From assembly GCF_002001165.1 (NCBI RefSeq), contig NZ_MUNQ01000013.1, positions 1 through 64,000 of the forward strand: a stretch of 64,000 nucleotides of DNA, in the 5' to 3' direction. Below the pieces are notes generated by a model. It saw only the letters and a list, made by a program, of their open reading frames with translations. It searched no databases and was not told where the DNA came from. This DNA is from Rhodanobacter sp. C05 (lineage in GTDB: Bacteria > Pseudomonadota > Gammaproteobacteria > Xanthomonadales > Rhodanobacteraceae). Below are positions 1-12,304 of this stretch, piece after piece (positions within the stretch are counted from its first letter, which is position 1; every line of letters begins with the position of its first letter). The translations under genes were made by a program, and so were the position numbers.

Positions 1-226
<226 letters not shown>

Positions 227-386
227 CTGTCACTGTCTGGAGCTGATCAATCGGAAGAGAACGTTGCCGCAGGGCGTAACTCGAACTCGTCTGATGCCTT
301 GACGGAGCTCGCCTCTGGGGAGACGCAGGGAAAGGTTTCAACGGTACAACAGCACATGGCTTTTGTATAGCACCTGCGGGGCAGAT

Positions 387-402
387 AGATGGACGTCCAT
401 CT
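387..402. repeat. Perfect 16-bp palindrome between the TPR gene and tonB
   Basis: AGATGGACGTCCATCT reads the same on both strands. It lies in the roughly 200-bp gap between the TPR gene (stop at 430) and the tonB start (226), so it could be an operator for tonB or a small hairpin. No regulator can be named from the sequence. Confidence 0.4.
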
Positions 403-429
403 GATCCATCAAAGCCAAAGTGCCCGAAC

Positions 430-1719
430 TTATTTGCTGGCACTGACTTCCTTGAGTCGTGCTCTGGCTCTCTCGGCAGTATCCGGTTGCTGTTCGGCCT
501 GCTTCAGGGCAGCAATCGCAGCAGATTTGTTTTTCAGTCCGACCTCGCTTTCGGCCAACTGCATGTACGCAGCACCCTTCTGCTTCACACCCTTGCCAAT
601 TCCCTGCTCGAGCATGCTTTTGGCCTGGCTGTACTTGTTCTCGCTCAACAGCAGTTGACCGGCACGCACGGCCGCCTCACCGTCCTTGGCTGTCGCCGAA
701 GCCTTGCTGTAGGCGTCGATGGCCTTGCCGGTGTCGTCGGACATCTCGTAGGCCTGCCCGAACAGCATCTCATTATCCGAGCTGGAGGTGATCACACCCT
801 TGCTCGTGCCTTCATCAAGCACCTGGATCGCCTTGAGCGCATTCGGTTTCGAATCGTCCATGGACTGACCTTCAATCAAGTACAGCTTGGCCAGATTCAC
901 GTAATTCGATTCCGTCTTGAGCGTGCCGTTGGCACGCGCTTTTTCCATTATCTGGATCGCTTCGGAATTCTTCTGTGCCTGTATCAGCACGGCGACAACA
1001 TTATTGAGCGCCTCCGGATCATTCGGACTGGCGGCATACGCCTGTTGAGCCGCCTGCGCAGCCTGATCACCCTGCCCGGACTCGGCATAGCTGGCCATCA
1101 GAATCTGGTTCCAGCTCGCTTCCGGTTTGTCCGTCAGCGACTGCGCCTTCTTGATCGCGGCAATCGCTTCGGGGTACTTGCCCAGCCGATAGTCGGCATT
1201 GCCTTCGAGCGCGTAGGATTCGGCGGTTTCCCTCTTGCCCTCGGCACGCCACTTGGTGACGGTATCCAGTGCCGGCTGATATTCCTCATCGTTCAGCTGC
1301 AGCACTGCCAGCATGTATTCGATCTGGAAATAGTCATCGTTCGGCAAGATTCCGATGGCCAGGGATTTCTGGATGGTGACAATGGCTCCCTTGATGTCCC
1401 CATTCTCGTACTGAAGGTTGCCTAGTCCTTGCAATGCCTTGGACTGGGCATATTTGCTCTTGCTGCTGTCAACAACCCCCTGCAGGAGCTGTTGAGCTTT
1501 GGCCTTGTCGCCGTTGTTCAGCGCTTCCAGACCTGCATTGAGGGGCTTCTGATCTTTTTCGGTCAGATCGATCTTGGGTGCAACGCGGGTGGCATTCGGA
1601 TACAACGCTTCCTGCTTGTCCTTCGACGAATGACTGTCGCTGGCCAACACTGGGTTGCCGGCCAGCAGCAGCAGCAAGGCTCCGCCTGCCAGCATCATGA
1701 ACCCTCGAGCGTGCTTCAT
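430..1719 (-). CDS. Exported tetratricopeptide-repeat protein
   Basis: A 429-residue protein starting MKHARGF. It has a hydrophobic signal segment (about residues 6-24) and probable cleavage near VLA-S. After a charged linker (about 30-50), almost the whole chain is helical TPR-type repeats (for example ALEGNADYRLGKYPEA and ALNNVVAVLIQAQKNSEA). TPR proteins are protein-binding scaffolds, and no enzymatic motif is visible. The start at 1719 was chosen because GAAGGA sits 6-8 bases upstream; an in-frame start at 1809 would add residues that do not look like a signal peptide. The gene precedes tonB on the same strand, so a scaffold role near the TonB machinery is plausible, but that is inference. 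Confidence 0.8.
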   Translation of the reverse strand: MKHARGFMMLAGGALLLLLAGNPVLASDSHSSKDKQEALYPNATRVAPKIDLTEKDQKPLNAGLEALNNGDKAKAQQLLQGVVDSSKSKYAQSKALQGLGNLQYENGDIKGAIVTIQKSLAIGILPNDDYFQIEYMLAVLQLNDEEYQPALDTVTKWRAEGKRETAESYALEGNADYRLGKYPEAIAAIKKAQSLTDKPEASWNQILMASYAESGQGDQAAQAAQQAYAASPNDPEALNNVVAVLIQAQKNSEAIQIMEKARANGTLKTESNYVNLAKLYLIEGQSMDDSKPNALKAIQVLDEGTSKGVITSSSDNEMLFGQAYEMSDDTGKAIDAYSKASATAKDGEAAVRAGQLLLSENKYSQAKSMLEQGIGKGVKQKGAAYMQLAESEVGLKNKSAAIAALKQAEQQPDTAERARARLKEVSASK

Positions 1720-1954
1720 AAGTATTCCTTCGTATCGGTCGGCGCGCAGCGCAATGGCGCGGGGGATTACGGAGCGTAACCCGAGCAGGCAAGCGATAAC
1801 AAGTCGCACTGCCGCATAAAAGATTGTTAAAAATCAATTACTTACAAATAGGCCCGCGCAAGAATGATGGCTTTCGCCCTGTCGTCGCGCATCCGGCACG
1901 GCCACCGGCAGCCACGCCTGCAAGATACAGGCGCAGCCCACGCCCAGGAGTGCT
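1720..1954. other. Intergenic region gyrB / TPR gene
   Basis: A gap of 235 bases. It holds an AT-rich block at about 1813-1850 that stands out from the GC-rich surroundings and probably contains the promoter of the TPR gene on the minus strand. No clear -35/-10 pair with standard spacing and no RNA gene was recognised. Confidence 0.4.
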
Positions 1955-5564
<3,610 letters not shown>

Positions 5565-5585
5565 TGCGAGACCACCACAAGCAAG

Positions 5586-5618
5586 AACGCCGGGGAACCT
5601 GATGGCATCCCCGGCGTT
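5586..5618 (-). terminator. Hairpin terminator downstream of dnaN
   Basis: AACGCCGGGGA and TCCCCGGCGTT form an 11-bp perfect stem with an 11-base loop. Read on the minus strand it is followed by the T-rich stretch TTCTTGCTTG, so it probably ends dnaN transcripts or attenuates them before recF, whose start is 22 bases further on. Confidence 0.6.
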
Positions 5619-5659
5619 GCCTGGTTTTGTCGCCCATGGTGACTACCATGCGGCAGGTG

Positions 5660-6760
5660 TCAGAGCCGCAACGGCATGATGACGTGACGGGCCTGCTCGT
5701 TGTCGTGTTCCTGCACCAGGCAGCTGGATTGCGCATCGCGCAGGCTGAGTCGGGCCTTGTCGCCACGCAGAGCAGCCAAGGCATCGAGCAGGTAGCCCAC
5801 GTTGAAACCGACGGCGAGATCCGAGACATGGGTGTCGGCTTCGACTTCTTCGACGGCCTCTTCCTGTTCCGGATTGTGCGCCACGATGCGCAGCTTGCCC
5901 GGTGACAACTCCAGCCGCACCCCGCGGTACTTCTCGTTGGAGAGAATCGCAGCGCGTTGCAGGGCACCCCGCAGCACCTCGCGGTCCAGCGTGGCGTTCT
6001 TGTCGGCACCCAGCGGGATCACCGCCTCGTAGTCGGGGAAACGGCCGTCGATGAGCTTGGAGGTAAACACCACATCGCCGCGCCGCACACGCAGGTGGTT
6101 GCGACCAAACTCCAGCTCGACCTGACCATCACCGGTTTCAAGCAGGCCGATCAGTTCGTTGACACCCTTGCGCGGAATGATGATCTGGCGACGGGTAGTC
6201 ACCGAACTCTGCAGCTCGGTCTGTTTCATTGCCAAGCGATGACCATCGGTAGCCACGCAACGCAAAGTGTGTTCCTGCAGATCCAGCAGCATGCCGTTCA
6301 AGTAATAGCGCACGTCCTGGTTCGCCATCGCGAAAGCCGTGCGCTCCATCAGGTCGCGCAGGGCTTCCTCGGGCAGGCTGACCTTCTCGACCAGCTCGAT
6401 TTCATCGATGGTGGGGAATTCGCTGGCAGGTAACGTAGTCAACGTGAAGCGGCTGCGTCCGGCGTTCAATGCCACCCGGTCGCCATTGAGCTTCAGCTCG
6501 ATACGGGCGCCATCGGGAAGCGCACGTACGATATCGAACAGCTTGCGCGCGGGAATGGTGATCTCGCCGTCAACCAGTTTCTCGGCGTCGGCGGTAGCCA
6601 CCATCTCGACCTCGAGATCGGTGCCCGTCATCGAGAGCCGGTTGTTGGCTACCTTGACCAACAGGTTGGCAAGCACGGGCAGCGTCTGGCGGCGTTCGAC
6701 GACGCCCACCACCTGTTGCAGTGGCTTGAGCAGCGCTTCTCGTTGGATGCTGAATTGCAT
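5660..6760 (-). CDS. dnaN: DNA polymerase III sliding clamp (beta subunit)
   Basis: DnaN forms the ring-shaped dimer that tethers DNA polymerase III to DNA. The 366-residue protein matches the family length and has the three-domain clamp pattern: N-terminus MQFSIQREALLKPLQQVVGV, central ATDGHRLAMKQTEL, and a C-terminus ending HVIMPLRL, which is the typical clamp tail (MPMRL-like). The Shine-Dalgarno stretch AAGGGGAAG lies upstream of the ATG. It is downstream of dnaA across the putative origin and upstream of recF. Confidence 0.97.
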   Translation of the reverse strand: MQFSIQREALLKPLQQVVGVVERRQTLPVLANLLVKVANNRLSMTGTDLEVEMVATADAEKLVDGEITIPARKLFDIVRALPDGARIELKLNGDRVALNAGRSRFTLTTLPASEFPTIDEIELVEKVSLPEEALRDLMERTAFAMANQDVRYYLNGMLLDLQEHTLRCVATDGHRLAMKQTELQSSVTTRRQIIIPRKGVNELIGLLETGDGQVELEFGRNHLRVRRGDVVFTSKLIDGRFPDYEAVIPLGADKNATLDREVLRGALQRAAILSNEKYRGVRLELSPGKLRIVAHNPEQEEAVEEVEADTHVSDLAVGFNVGYLLDALAALRGDKARLSLRDAQSSCLVQEHDNEQARHVIMPLRL

Positions 6761-7015
6761 GGCTTGGCTTCCCCTTCTCTGCTGTTCTGTCTTTTAAAAG
6801 AAGTTTAGTGGTTGTAGTAGGTGCTGTGGGTAACTTTTTTTCTTCACTATTTCTTTAAAAATCAGTTGCTTGAATAAAAACTAGGCTGTGTCTGAAGCGG
6901 TGTTCTCGCGGTGGGCTATATGTGGATAACTTCAGGGGTGAATTCATCCACCCATTATCCACAGCTTCGGCTCCCGGTTATCCATAATTTTTGCGTGAAC
7001 ATCCGGAAACCGGAT
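6761..7015. other. oriC: Candidate oriC: DnaA-box cluster and AT-rich region between dnaN and dnaA
   Basis: Seen: two perfect DnaA boxes (TGTGGATAA at 6921-6929 and TTATCCACA at 6955-6963) and two one-mismatch boxes (TGTGGGTAA at 6825-6833 and TTATCCATA at 6978-6986). Beside them is a long AT-rich stretch (about 6790-6890, with CTTTTAAAAG and TTTAAAAATC) that could be the unwinding element. Boxes plus an AT-rich block next to dnaA are the standard oriC layout. The region also serves as the dnaN leader. The dnaA-rpmH gap has boxes too, so the exact unwinding site is not settled. Confidence 0.7.
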
Positions 7016-8350
7016 TTAACCAGTCAAGGTCCGGATCAACTGTTCCCAGTCCTGCCGCATGCGCGCATCGGTTTCGACAAACTTGCGGATCGTCTTGCAG
7101 GCGTGCATCACGGTCGTATGGTCGCGACCGCCGAATGCCTCGCCGATCTCCGGCAGGCTGTGCTCGGTCAGCTCTTTCGACAGCGTCATCGCAATCTGGC
7201 GCGGCCGCGCCAGCGAACGCACGCGACGCTTGGACAGCAGATCCTGCAGCCGCACGTTGAAATACTCGGCGGTGATCTTCTGGATGTTCGGGATGGTGAT
7301 TGCCTGGGCATGCGTGGCCAGCAGATCGCGCAGGGTTTCCTCGGCAAAATCGGTGGTGATCGGCTTGCCGTAGAAATTCGCCCGCGCCGCCAGCGTGTTC
7401 AGGGCACCCTCGAGGTCGCGCACGTTGGAGCGGATGCGCTTGGCCAGCAGCATCGCCACGTTCTCGTCCACCGCGACGCCCTTTTCATGCGCCTTGGCCA
7501 GCAGGATCGCAGCCCGCGTCTCGAAGTCCGGCGGCTCGATCGCCACGCTCAGGCCCCAACCCAGCCGCGACTTCAGCCGTGGCTCCAGCTTGTCCACTTC
7601 CTTCGGATAGCGGTCGCAGGTGAGGATGATCTGCTGCTTGGACTCGAACAACGCATTGAAGGTGTGGAAGAACTCCTCCTGCGTGGTGTCCTTGCCGGCG
7701 AAGAACTGGATGTCGTCGATCAACAGCGCGTCGACCGAACGGAAGTGCCGCTTGAACTCATCCATGCTCTTGGTACGCAGCGCTTCGATCATCGAGCCGA
7801 CGAACTGTTCCGAGCGCAGATACAGCACCTTGCAGTGCGGGTTGTGCTCGCGCATCAGGTTGCCGGCGGCGTGCATCAGGTGGGTCTTGCCCAGGCCGGT
7901 GCCGCCGTAGAGCAATAGCGGGTTGTAGGCGCGACCGGGATTTGTCGCCACCTGTATCGCGGCGGCCTTGCCCAGCTGGTTGGACTTGCCCTCGACGAAG
8001 GTTTCGAAGGTGTAGTGCGGATCCAGATTGTGGGTGAAGGCGGGCGCTGCCGGCTGTTCCGGCCTGGCTCGCGGCGCGGCAGCCGGCTTGGCCACCGACG
8101 CGGGTCGGGCCGAGCTGGAACCCACGTCCAGCCGCACCGGCCACGCTTGTCCGGTCAGATGCAGCAACACGGTCTCGATCTGCGGCAAGTAGCGCTCGCG
8201 TACGGTATCCAGGGTGTAGGAATTCGGTGCAAACAGCTGCAGACCGTCGGCCTCGTCACGCGCCTGCAATGGCATCAGCCAGGTATGCAGGTCTTCGGCG
8301 CTCAAATCGCCTTCGAGACGCTCAAGGCAGCGCCGCCACAGATCACTCAT
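7016..8350 (-). CDS. dnaA: Chromosomal replication initiator protein DnaA
   Basis: DnaA is the AAA+ initiator that binds DnaA boxes and opens oriC. The 444-residue protein begins [16 protein letters not shown] (domain I, helicase-loading), has an Ala/Pro-rich linker (about 85-115), Walker [11 protein letters not shown], Walker B LLIDDIQF, and the domain IV DNA-binding signature [15 protein letters not shown] near the C-terminus. The start at 8350 gives the conserved MSDLW-type N-terminus; an ATG four codons upstream (8362) is less likely. DnaA boxes flank the gene on both sides, which fits autoregulation. Confidence 0.97.
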   Translation of the reverse strand: MSDLWRRCLERLEGDLSAEDLHTWLMPLQARDEADGLQLFAPNSYTLDTVRERYLPQIETVLLHLTGQAWPVRLDVGSSSARPASVAKPAAAPRARPEQPAAPAFTHNLDPHYTFETFVEGKSNQLGKAAAIQVATNPGRAYNPLLLYGGTGLGKTHLMHAAGNLMREHNPHCKVLYLRSEQFVGSMIEALRTKSMDEFKRHFRSVDALLIDDIQFFAGKDTTQEEFFHTFNALFESKQQIILTCDRYPKEVDKLEPRLKSRLGWGLSVAIEPPDFETRAAILLAKAHEKGVAVDENVAMLLAKRIRSNVRDLEGALNTLAARANFYGKPITTDFAEETLRDLLATHAQAITIPNIQKITAEYFNVRLQDLLSKRRVRSLARPRQIAMTLSKELTEHSLPEIGEAFGGRDHTTVMHACKTIRKFVETDARMRQDWEQLIRTLTG

Positions 8351-8540
8351 GGGTAAAATCAACCACTTAGCTTGGCGCTTGCGCGCGGAGAATGGGCTAG
8401 TCTAGCAGCAGCATCCGCATGGTCACCGTGAGATATCCACATGAGTATCCACAGGACAATGTCAAGCAGCATTTGACAGCGGTGCCGGATACCGGACATA
8501 CTTTCTGACCTTTTTATCCACATTCCCTTCGGAGTAAGCC
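8351..8540. promoter_or_regulatory. dnaA-rpmH intergenic region with three DnaA boxes
   Basis: Divergent promoter region between dnaA (minus) and rpmH (plus). TTATCCACA at 8514-8522 is a perfect DnaA box, while ATATCCACA (8433-8441) and GTATCCACA (8445-8453) are one mismatch off. All point the same way. This is the second origin-like region of the window and a likely site of dnaA autoregulation. The GGAG at 8531-8534 is the rpmH ribosome site. Confidence 0.65.
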
Positions 8541-8675
8541 ATGAAGCGGACCTTCCAGCCCAGCAAGCTCAAGCGCGCCCGCACGCACGGTTTCCGTGCC
8601 CGCATGGCCACCGCCGACGGTCGCAAGATCCTCAACGCGCGTCGCGCCAAGGGTCGCAAGCGCCTGATCCCGTAA
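8541..8675 (+). CDS. rpmH: 50S ribosomal protein L34
   Basis: A 44-residue, strongly basic protein ([20 protein letters not shown] start, KGRKRLIP end) that matches L34 throughout its length. It is a structural protein of the large ribosomal subunit. GGAG lies 7 bases before the ATG. It opens the rpmH-rnpA-yidC-mnmE run, divergent from dnaA, with 14 bases to the rnpA start. Confidence 0.98.
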   Translation: MKRTFQPSKLKRARTHGFRARMATADGRKILNARRAKGRKRLIP

Positions 8676-8689
8676 ACAGGCTGGCGAAC

Positions 8690-9058
8690 ATGCCAACCGC
8701 CGGGTTGCCGCGCGAGGCGCGGTTACGTCGGCCTGGTGAGTTTGCCGCCTTGCGGACAAGCAGCGGACGCGCAGGCGGCCGCTGTTTTCATTTGCGTTTT
8801 CGCGATAACGAACTGGGTCATGCCCGGCTCGGGCTGGCGATCTCCAAGCGTGTCTCCAAGCGCGCGGTGGAGCGCAACCGCATCAAGCGGCTGCTGCGCG
8901 AATCGTTCCGACGCATCCGTTACCAGTTGCCGGCGATCGACCTGATGGTGATGGCACGAGAGCAGGCGGCCGGTGTACCGGGTCAGCAACTGCTGATCGA
9001 ACTCGACGGGTTGTGGAAAAAACTGCTGGCAAACCGGCCCGAGCCGTCCAGCCATTGA
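8690..9058 (+). CDS. rnpA: Ribonuclease P protein component
   Basis: The protein subunit of RNase P, which with the catalytic RNA removes 5' leaders from pre-tRNAs. The 122-residue basic protein carries the family signature KRAVERNRIKRLLRESFR, including the RNR motif (about residues 60-70), and LGLAISKRVSKRAV in the substrate cleft. It is translated 14 bases after rpmH, the universal arrangement. No yidD follows; only 96 bases separate it from yidC. Confidence 0.97.
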   Translation: MPTAGLPREARLRRPGEFAALRTSSGRAGGRCFHLRFRDNELGHARLGLAISKRVSKRAVERNRIKRLLRESFRRIRYQLPAIDLMVMAREQAAGVPGQQLLIELDGLWKKLLANRPEPSSH

Positions 9059-9154
9059 AGCGGGCGGATGCCGCCGCCACAATCGTACGTTGACCTTTTC
9101 CTTTTGCCCTCCGCGGCGTTCAACAGTCGTGGCGTTACCCGGATTTGCTACGCG

Positions 9155-10879
9155 ATGAATCAAACGCGCACCTTCCTCATGTTCGCCCTGATGGCCACGG
9201 CCTACTTCCTGTTCCTGGCCTGGGAGAAGGATTACGCGCCGCCGCCGCCGGCAGCAGTCGCCAGCGCGTCGTCCAGCGCAAGCGCCGATGGCAGCGTGCC
9301 GGGCGCCATCCCGTCGGCCAGTGCGGCATCCGGCAAGGTCGCCGCGATCGGCGGTGATGCCGTCAATGCCAGCCAGACACCGGCACAGCTGGTTTCCATC
9401 ACCACCGACGTGCTGCACCTGACCGTGGACACGCGTGGCGGCAGCGTGGTGCATGCGGATCTGCTGGCGTACCCGAACGCACCACGTACCCGCAAGGAGC
9501 CAATGCCGGCTCCGACGGTGCTGCTGGATAACGACCCGGCAGAATACTTCGTGGCGCAGAACGGTCTGGTCAGCAGCAGCGACACGGCTGCGCAGGACCA
9601 GCCGAACCACCAGGCCGTATTCCAGAGTGCGAAGACGTCATACACGCTGGCCGAGGGACAGGACGAACTGAAGGTCGACCTGTCCTGGCAGGACACGGCA
9701 GGCCTCAAGGTCACCAAGACCTACAGCTTCAAGCGCGGCAGTTATGTGATCGGCTTGAGCCAACACATCGACAACGGTGGCAGCCAGCCGTGGACCGGCA
9801 ATGCCTACCAGCAGCTGCTGCGGGTCGCGCCTCCGGCGGCCGGCAACTGGCTGACCAATATGTCCCACCCGGAGTCGCGCAGCTTCCAAGGTGCCGCCTG
9901 GTACACCGGCGAGAAATTCCAGAAATTGTTGTTCAAGGATTTCAAGGAACCGAAGGATCAACTCGACAGCCAGATCAAGGGTGGCTGGGCAGCGATGCTG
10001 CGGCTCTACTTCTTTGCCGCGTGGATCCCGCCGGCCGACCAGACCGATCACTACACCACCGACACGATCAACCCCGACAGTGCGCAGCCGCGCTACCTGA
10101 TCCGTGCGGTTGGCCCGTCCTTCAGCGTGGCGCCGGGTCAGAGCACTACCAGCGAGGCGCGCCTCTACCTCGGTCCGAATGTGCAGGGCACGCTGGACGC
10201 GGTCGCGCCGGGGCTGGATCTGACCATCGACTACGGCATGTTCAAGCTGATCGCCGTGCCGATGCATGGCGTGTTGTCCTTCCTGGATGGGATCGCGCAC
10301 AACTGGGGCGTGGCGATCATCCTGCTGGTGCTGCTGATCAAGGGCGTGACCTGGAAGCTGACGGCAGTGCAATACAAGTCCAGCGCCAAGATGCGCAAGC
10401 TGGCGCCGCGCATCCAGGCGCTCAAGGAGCGTTACGGCGACGACAAGCAGAAGATGCAGCAAGCCACCATGGAGCTGTACAAGAAGGAAAAGGTCAACCC
10501 GATGGGCGGCTGCCTGCCGGTACTGATCACCATGCCGGTGTTCTATGGCCTGTATTACGTACTGACCTACAGCCTGGAACTGCGTCATGCGCCGTTCCTG
10601 TGGATCCCCGACTTGAGCGCGCACGACCCGCTCTACATCCTGCCGATCATCTACGCGCTGGTGATGCTGGGCACGCAATGGTTGAACCCGGCTGCTGCGG
10701 GCATGGATCCGGCCCAGGCCAAGATGATGAAGGTCATGCCGCTGCTGTTCACGGTGATGTTCGCGTTCTTCCCGGCCGGCCTGTGCCTGTATTACGCGGT
10801 CAACGGTCTGGTCGGTCTGGGTCAGCAGTGGTGGGTAACCCATCACGTCGATCGCGAGGAAACCGCCAAGGCGGTCTGA
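9155..10879 (+). CDS. yidC: Membrane protein insertase YidC
   Basis: YidC inserts and folds inner-membrane proteins, alone or with SecYEG. The 574-residue product has an N-terminal membrane segment (MNQTRTFLMFALMATAYFLF), an Ala/Ser-rich linker, a large periplasmic domain (about 60-340) and the conserved membrane core: GVAIILLVLLIKGVTW, GGCLPVLITMPVFYGLYYV, and LFTVMFAFFPAGLCLYY. The start at 9155 was chosen because the membrane segment follows directly; the frame stays open upstream, but those residues do not resemble YidC. It follows rnpA. Confidence 0.97.
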   Translation: MNQTRTFLMFALMATAYFLFLAWEKDYAPPPPAAVASASSSASADGSVPGAIPSASAASGKVAAIGGDAVNASQTPAQLVSITTDVLHLTVDTRGGSVVHADLLAYPNAPRTRKEPMPAPTVLLDNDPAEYFVAQNGLVSSSDTAAQDQPNHQAVFQSAKTSYTLAEGQDELKVDLSWQDTAGLKVTKTYSFKRGSYVIGLSQHIDNGGSQPWTGNAYQQLLRVAPPAAGNWLTNMSHPESRSFQGAAWYTGEKFQKLLFKDFKEPKDQLDSQIKGGWAAMLRLYFFAAWIPPADQTDHYTTDTINPDSAQPRYLIRAVGPSFSVAPGQSTTSEARLYLGPNVQGTLDAVAPGLDLTIDYGMFKLIAVPMHGVLSFLDGIAHNWGVAIILLVLLIKGVTWKLTAVQYKSSAKMRKLAPRIQALKERYGDDKQKMQQATMELYKKEKVNPMGGCLPVLITMPVFYGLYYVLTYSLELRHAPFLWIPDLSAHDPLYILPIIYALVMLGTQWLNPAAAGMDPAQAKMMKVMPLLFTVMFAFFPAGLCLYYAVNGLVGLGQQWWVTHHVDREETAKAV

Positions 10880-10900
10880 GCGTCGTTCAAGCAACACACC

Positions 10901-10940
10901 GTCAGCCGCGATCGGGTCACCGTCGCGGCTGACTTCGTTT
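10901..10940 (+). terminator. Rho-independent terminator after yidC
   Basis: GTCAGCCGCGA (10901-10911) pairs with TCGCGGCTGAC (10923-10933), an 11-bp perfect stem, followed by TTCGTTT. It separates yidC from mnmE, so mnmE probably has its own promoter, with TAGAGT at 10939-10944 as a possible -10. Confidence 0.75.
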
Positions 10941-10954
10941 AGAGTCAGCGCATC

Positions 10955-12304
10955 ATGTCCGACCATACCGCCGAGACGATTGCCGCGATTGCCAGCGCTC
11001 CCGGTGCTGCCGGTGTCGGGGTGGTGCGCGTGTCGGGCCCCAAGGTGCCGGCGATCGCGCAGGTCTTGCTCGGCCGTGCACCGCAACCGCGCCATGCGCA
11101 TTTTGCCGCGTTCCGTGATTCTGCCGGCACCCTGCTCGACCGCGGTCTGCTGCTGCATTTCCCTGCCCCCGCTTCGTATACCGGCGAACATGTGCTGGAA
11201 CTGCAAGGTCACGGCAGTGCCGTACTGCTCGATCTGCTGTTGCGCCGCGTATGCGAACTCGGCGCGCGACTGGCGCGACCCGGCGAATTCACCGAGCGCG
11301 CCTTCCTCAACGGCAAGCTCGACCTGGCCCAGGCCGAAGCCGTCGCCGACCTGATCGCCGCGCGCTCGCAGGCTGGCGCACGCGCCGCGTTGCAATCGAT
11401 GGAAGGCGTGTTCTCGCGCAAGGTCGAGGCACTCCTGCGGGCGCTGATCACGCTGCGCGTGCATATCGAGGCCGCGATCGACTTTCCCGAAGAAGAAATC
11501 GACTTCCTCGCTGATCCGGCGATCAGCCGCCAGCTCGAAACGTTGCGCGCGGAACTGACCATACTGCTGCGCGAAGCTCAGCGCGGCCTGCGCCTCAACG
11601 ATGGCTTGCGCGTGGCGATCATCGGCCGTCCCAATGCCGGCAAATCCAGCCTGCTGAATGCCCTGGCCGGCAGCGATCGCGCCATCGTCACGCCGATCGC
11701 CGGCACCACCCGCGACGTGCTGCGCGAAAGCCTCAGCCTCGACGGCATCGCGCTGGAACTGGCCGATACTGCAGGATTGCGTGAGACCGACGACGAAATT
11801 GAACGCGAAGGTGTACGCCGCGCACATGGCGAACTGCAACGCGCCGATGTGGCCGTGCTGGTTACCGTCGCCGAACACGCTGATTCCGATCTCGCCCTGC
11901 TTGGCACCCTGCCGACCACGGTCGAACGGCTGGTGCTGATCAACAAGATCGACCGCGATGCTCATGCGGGCCCACATCATGAATCGCGTGATGGTGTGCC
12001 ATGGCTGTGGGCATCGGCAAAAACCGGCGCAGGTCTCGACACCCTGCGCGACCACCTCAAGCAACTTGCCGGTGCCGGTAGCGGCGAAGGCACGTTCAGC
12101 GCCCGCCGCCGCCATGTGCAGGCACTCGAACAAGTGCAAGCCCATCTCGATCATGCGGCCAGCGTGCTGGCCCGTAGTCGCGCCGGTGAACTGGCTGCCG
12201 AGGAATTTCGCCATGCCCAGCACGCGCTCGGCGAAATCACCGGAAGCTACAGCAGCGACGATCTGCTTGGAGCGATCTTCGGTTCGTTCTGTATTGGCAA
12301 GTGA
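10955..12304 (+). CDS. mnmE: tRNA uridine-5-carboxymethylaminomethyl modification GTPase MnmE
   Basis: With MnmG this enzyme makes the cmnm5 modification at the tRNA wobble uridine. The 449-residue protein has an N-terminal tetrahydrofolate-binding domain (TIAAIASAPGAAGVGVVRVSG), a central inserted Ras-like G domain (G1 GRPNAGKSSLLNAL, G2 GTTRD, G3 DTAG, G4 NKID) and the diagnostic C-terminal FCIGK, whose cysteine is functionally important. The stop is directly followed by the ribokinase stop on the other strand (convergent, no spacer). The partner gene mnmG is not in the window. Confidence 0.97.
   Translation: MSDHTAETIAAIASAPGAAGVGVVRVSGPKVPAIAQVLLGRAPQPRHAHFAAFRDSAGTLLDRGLLLHFPAPASYTGEHVLELQGHGSAVLLDLLLRRVCELGARLARPGEFTERAFLNGKLDLAQAEAVADLIAARSQAGARAALQSMEGVFSRKVEALLRALITLRVHIEAAIDFPEEEIDFLADPAISRQLETLRAELTILLREAQRGLRLNDGLRVAIIGRPNAGKSSLLNALAGSDRAIVTPIAGTTRDVLRESLSLDGIALELADTAGLRETDDEIEREGVRRAHGELQRADVAVLVTVAEHADSDLALLGTLPTTVERLVLINKIDRDAHAGPHHESRDGVPWLWASAKTGAGLDTLRDHLKQLAGAGSGEGTFSARRRHVQALEQVQAHLDHAASVLARSRAGELAAEEFRHAQHALGEITGSYSSDDLLGAIFGSFCIGK

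Noticed and set aside
9638-12223. A very long minus-strand open frame (861 codons) opposite yidC and mnmE
   Set aside because: It lies fully over two well-recognised genes; its translation is low in hydrophobic pattern and rich in His, Arg, Gln as expected for an antisense frame in GC-rich DNA.
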